Assembly (NCBI GenBank): GCA_905339295.1
Contig: CAJPFI010000052.1
Location: forward strand, 1 to 41,809
Direction: 5' to 3'
Source of the DNA: Burkholderiales bacterium
Lineage (GTDB): Bacteria; Pseudomonadota; Gammaproteobacteria; Burkholderiales; Casimicrobiaceae
DNA length: 41,809 nt
The position numbers and the translations under genes are program-made. Positions 39,153-41,809 of the stretch are shown piece after piece (position 1 is the stretch's first letter; each line of letters begins with the position of its first letter). The notes below the pieces were generated by a model. It worked only from the letters and a program-made list of their open reading frames with translations. It made no database searches and had not been told where the DNA came from.

Positions 39153-41189
39153 ATGCGCAAGCTGCTTCCGATCACTGCTGTTGCGATCGCGGCCAGCACG
39201 GCCAACCTCGTGTTCGCCGCGGCGCGTCCCTCCGTGCTGCCCTGGGCCGCTGGTCTCGCCCTGGCGACCGCCGCCGCGGTCTGGTTCCATTGGCGCAGCC
39301 AGCGGCGCGAGCAGCGTGCGCTGGAGCAGGCGCTGGGTCACCTGGCCGAGTTCAGGCTGCCGCTGCCGGAGGCCGCGCACGAGCAGCTGCCGCCGCTGCT
39401 GCGGCCGCTGGTCGGCGGCTATGAACGTGCCTTCGTCGAGATGCAGCGCCGCCAGGCCGCGCTCGACGAGCGGGTGGGGCGGTATGCCTTCATGGAGATG
39501 CACAGCGACGACATGGTGATGCAGGTCGACGCCCGCGGCTTCGTCAAATATGTCTCGCCGGCGGTGCATGCGCACCTCGGCTACACGCCGGACGAGATCT
39601 GCGGCACCCGCATCCTCGACCTGCTGCACCCGGACGAGCTGCCGGCATGGGTGGAATCGCTGAAGGCCTCGGCGCGGGCGCACAGCGGCGCCCTGCTGGA
39701 GGGCCACTGGCGGCGCAAGGACGGGCGCTACCTGGCGCTCGAGATGTCGCTGCGCCATGCCTATGGCCTGAACGGGGCGGTGGCCGAGACGATCGCGATG
39801 GCGCGCAACGTGGAGGCGCGCAACGAGATGCGCGACAAGCTGACCCGCGCGGCGCTGACCGATCACCTCACCGGGCTGCCCAACCGCGCCGCCCTCGTCG
39901 CCACGCTGCAGCGCTTTCGCGCGGCGAGCCACGAGCGGCCTTTCGTGCTGTTCCTGTTCGACCTCGACCGCTTCAAGCAGGTCAACGATTCGCTCGGCCA
40001 CACGGCGGGCGACGACTACCTGATCGAGACCGCCAACCGCGTGCGCTCCATCCTGCGTCCCGGCGACTCGCTGGCGCGCATGGGGGGCGACGAGTTCGTC
40101 GCGCTGTTCGAGGGGATCGACGGCGAGAGCGGAGCACGATCGATCGCCGCGCGCATCATCGACACGGTGAGCCAGCCCTACCTGTGCCACGGCGCGTTGC
40201 TGCATCCGAAGACCTCGATCGGCATCGTGCTGTGCGACGACCCCGAGTTGCCGTCCGATGAACTCATCTCGCGCGCCGATCGCGCGATGTACGCGGCCAA
40301 GCGCCAGGGCGGCAACCTTGCGATCGTCTACGACGCGAGCCACAGCGATTCGGCACGCCACGATTTCGACGTCGAGCAGGCGCTGACATTGGCGCTGCAG
40401 CGCAACCGCCTGGTGCTGCACTTCCAGCCGATCGTCGACGCCAAGACCAAGCAGCCGGTGCTTGCCGAAGCGCTCGTGCGCATGCGCGCCGAAGACGGCA
40501 CGCTGCTCGGGCCGGGGCACTTCATCGAGGTGGCCGAAAAGACGGGCCAGATCTTCCAGCTCGGCCAATGGGTGCTCGAGCAGGCCTGCTGGCAGGTGCG
40601 CCGTCTCGAAGAGGCCGGCATCCCGTGCTCGATCAGCGTCAACGTGTCGCCGCGCCAGCTGATGCACGTGAACTACGTGCAAAGCGTCGAGACGGTGCTC
40701 GAGGAAACCGGCGTCTCGCCCTCGGCCATCGTGCTGGAGGTGACGGAGTCGGCGGTGATGGAAGACGTGGAGAAGGCCAAGAGCACGCTCAACCACCTGC
40801 GCAGCCTGGGTTTCCGGCTCGCGCTCGACGACTTCGGCACCGGCTACTCGAGCATCTCGATGCTGAAGACACTGCCCTTCGACATCCTGAAGATCGACCG
40901 CGCCTTCGTTCGAGACACCGAGGGCCTGACCATCGGCGCCACGACGCTCGGCGCGATCATCGACATTGGCAAGAGTCTCAAGCTGACGATCATCGCCGAG
41001 GGCATCGAGACGGCCGAGCAATCCTTCGGTCTGGAGCGCCTGGGCTGCGACCTGCTGCAGGGCTTCCGCTTTCATCGGCCGATGGAGGCCGATGCGCATG
41101 CCCGGGTGATGCGCGATGCGCGGACACCGCTGCCGCTGCGCACGCGCAACGCCGTGCTCGAAGAGGTCGGCAGCCTGAGCCTGTTCTGA
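39153..41189 (+). CDS. Membrane PAS-GGDEF-EAL cyclic-di-GMP protein
   Basis: 678 residues from ATG 39153. Two N-terminal helices (about 4-24 and 28-47), PAS at 118-235 (GRYAFMEMHSDDMVMQVDAR, YVSPAVHAHLGYTPDEI), GGDEF with LTDHLTGLPNRAAL and an intact RMGGDEF active site plus the RPGD inhibitory site five residues before it, then EAL with LAEALVRM, NVSPRQLM, EVTESAVM, LALDDFGTGYSSISMLKTLP, ILKIDRAFVRD and IAEGIET, all catalytic positions kept. Both cyclase and phosphodiesterase activity are therefore possible. Its cleaner codon use and full integrity suggest core chromosome. Confidence 0.95.
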   Translation: MRKLLPITAVAIAASTANLVFAAARPSVLPWAAGLALATAAAVWFHWRSQRREQRALEQALGHLAEFRLPLPEAAHEQLPPLLRPLVGGYERAFVEMQRRQAALDERVGRYAFMEMHSDDMVMQVDARGFVKYVSPAVHAHLGYTPDEICGTRILDLLHPDELPAWVESLKASARAHSGALLEGHWRRKDGRYLALEMSLRHAYGLNGAVAETIAMARNVEARNEMRDKLTRAALTDHLTGLPNRAALVATLQRFRAASHERPFVLFLFDLDRFKQVNDSLGHTAGDDYLIETANRVRSILRPGDSLARMGGDEFVALFEGIDGESGARSIAARIIDTVSQPYLCHGALLHPKTSIGIVLCDDPELPSDELISRADRAMYAAKRQGGNLAIVYDASHSDSARHDFDVEQALTLALQRNRLVLHFQPIVDAKTKQPVLAEALVRMRAEDGTLLGPGHFIEVAEKTGQIFQLGQWVLEQACWQVRRLEEAGIPCSISVNVSPRQLMHVNYVQSVETVLEETGVSPSAIVLEVTESAVMEDVEKAKSTLNHLRSLGFRLALDDFGTGYSSISMLKTLPFDILKIDRAFVRDTEGLTIGATTLGAIIDIGKSLKLTIIAEGIETAEQSFGLERLGCDLLQGFRFHRPMEADAHARVMRDARTPLPLRTRNAVLEEVGSLSLF

Positions 41190-41220
41190 AACGCGCAGCA
41201 GCGAACCTCAACCGTTCGCA

Positions 41221-41280
41221 CTGAGCTTGTCGAAGTGCCCGTGCATCCTGAGCTTGTCGAAGGAACTGAGCTTGTCGAAG
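41221..41280 (+). repeat. Three copies of a CTGAGCTTGTCGAAG repeat
   Basis: The 15-mer occurs at 41221-41235, 41248-41262 and 41266-41280, all in one orientation; copies 1 and 3 are both followed by TGCCCGTGC. It is the well-known short intergenic repeat of many proteobacterial chromosomes (reverse form CTTCGACAAGCTCAG). It lies between two convergent genes. No other copy was noticed in the window. Confidence 0.9.
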
Positions 41281-41293
41281 TGCCCGTGCGGAA

Positions 41294-41809
41294 CTACGAC
41301 GCCGCCGCAGTCTTCCTCGCCGGCAGTTTCAGCACGCCCGTCGTCAACCCCGTTCCCAGAAGAATCACGCCGCAGCCCGCAACCATCGCGCCGGTGACGC
41401 CTTCGCCGAGGAACAGCCATCCCCACAACACGGCGAACACGGGGATCAGGAATGTCACCGCGATCGCGTTGGCCGGCCCGACATGCGCGATGAGCCGGAA
41501 GAACAGCACGTAGGCCACACCAGTGCACGCGATCGCCAGCAGCGCGGCGGCGATCCATGCCGACTGCGAGGGCCTGCTCGCAGGCCACCAGATGATCGCA
41601 GGCATGAGCAGGACCAAGGCGGCCGACAGCTGGCTGCCGCTCGCCACCGCCAGCGGGGCGATGCCGGTGAGGTAGCGCTTCGTGAAGCTCGCCGCGAGCC
41701 CATAGCACAGCGTCGCCAGCAGGCAGGCGACGATGGCCCAGCCCGAGCCGCCGGGCTTGAAGCTCGCCTTGTCCCAGGCGAGCCACAGCACGCCGGCGAA
41801 GCCGATCGC
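41294..41809 (-). CDS. EamA/DMT-family transporter, C-terminal part (cut by window edge)
   Basis: The frame continues past the right edge; 171 codons are visible. FAGVLWLAWDKASF, GWAIVACLLATLCYGLAASF, TKRYLTGIAPLAVASGSQLS, AALVLLMPAIIWW, AALLAIACTGVAYVLFFRLI, IAVTFLIPVFAVLWGWLFLG and GVILLGTGLTTGVLKL form the second five-helix EamA repeat with the usual VLWGWLFLGE motif. Drug/metabolite exporters of this class have ten helices; the first half is outside. Convergent with the GGDEF-EAL gene. Confidence 0.92.
   Translation of the reverse strand, partial: AIGFAGVLWLAWDKASFKPGGSGWAIVACLLATLCYGLAASFTKRYLTGIAPLAVASGSQLSAALVLLMPAIIWWPASRPSQSAWIAAALLAIACTGVAYVLFFRLIAHVGPANAIAVTFLIPVFAVLWGWLFLGEGVTGAMVAGCGVILLGTGLTTGVLKLPARKTAAAS

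Overview
The window is very GC-rich DNA from a Gram-negative bacterium, most likely a betaproteobacterium. This rests on codon use and gene families (ECF42 sigma factor with DGPF proteins, GGDEF/EAL protein, rnk, TspO, repeated CTGAGCTTGTCGAAG units) and is an inference. No rRNA, tRNA, CRISPR or integron integrase gene is visible.

Left part (1-9.4 kb): a run of single-gene units, all on the + strand, separated by integron attC recombination sites. Two attC sites are nearly canonical (588-678 and 4214-4273) and a lone right half-site lies at 135-141. At least four more (2279-2339, 2815-2872, 3509-3566, 9260-9349) are recognisable but eroded, almost wholly by T-to-C and A-to-G changes in their core boxes. 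The genes are typical cassette cargo: hicAB toxin-antitoxin, a methyltransferase, a tiny Lys-rich protein, a DUF1801 protein, two RibD/DHFR-like proteins and an AHSA1/SRPBCC protein. The array is broken by IS remnants: the start of an IS1182-type transposase at the left edge, an IS481 C-terminal relic at 1545-1736 and an IS5-like N-terminal relic at 4863-5230. Without intI this is a cassette cluster lacking an integrase, or the far end of a chromosomal integron whose integrase lies to the left.

Middle part (5.3-24.5 kb): mostly + strand, one-gene loci with long non-coding spacers. They encode a BBE-type FAD oxidase, Rnk, membrane proteins, a second methyltransferase, an isoprenylcysteine-methyltransferase-like protein, a YsnE-like acetyltransferase, a thioesterase, a VOC protein, a nitronate monooxygenase, an SQR-like flavoprotein and an orphan ABC substrate-binding protein. 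The spacers hold relics of the same families: a PF04392 relic, a BBE-oxidase relic and a VOC C-terminal relic. A minus-strand tetR-MBL operon has a large palindromic operator over a clear sigma-70 promoter. An orphan phage-baseplate OB-fold protein, a GNAT, an alpha/beta hydrolase, a small Cys-rich protein, a DUF457-like membrane protein and a transglutaminase-like lipoprotein follow.

Right part (24.5-41.8 kb): a truncated haemoglobin; a methyltransferase-cupin pair (the cupin split from its signal peptide by an apparent 1-nt frameshift) divergent from a BTAD/TPR regulator; then OsmC, flavin reductase, acetyltransferases, a formate/nitrite-type transporter, membrane proteins, GFA and TspO. 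A coherent ECF42 locus (34.4-39.0 kb) follows: four DGPF/YCII paralogs, a PhnB-like VOC protein, an SRPBCC protein and the TPR-extended ECF42 sigma factor, with two matching candidate ECF42 promoters. The window closes with a complete PAS-GGDEF-EAL protein, a triple short repeat and the 3' part of an EamA transporter.

The most interesting themes are the eroding cassette array with its GC-directed decay and the expanded ECF42/DGPF regulon with visible promoters.
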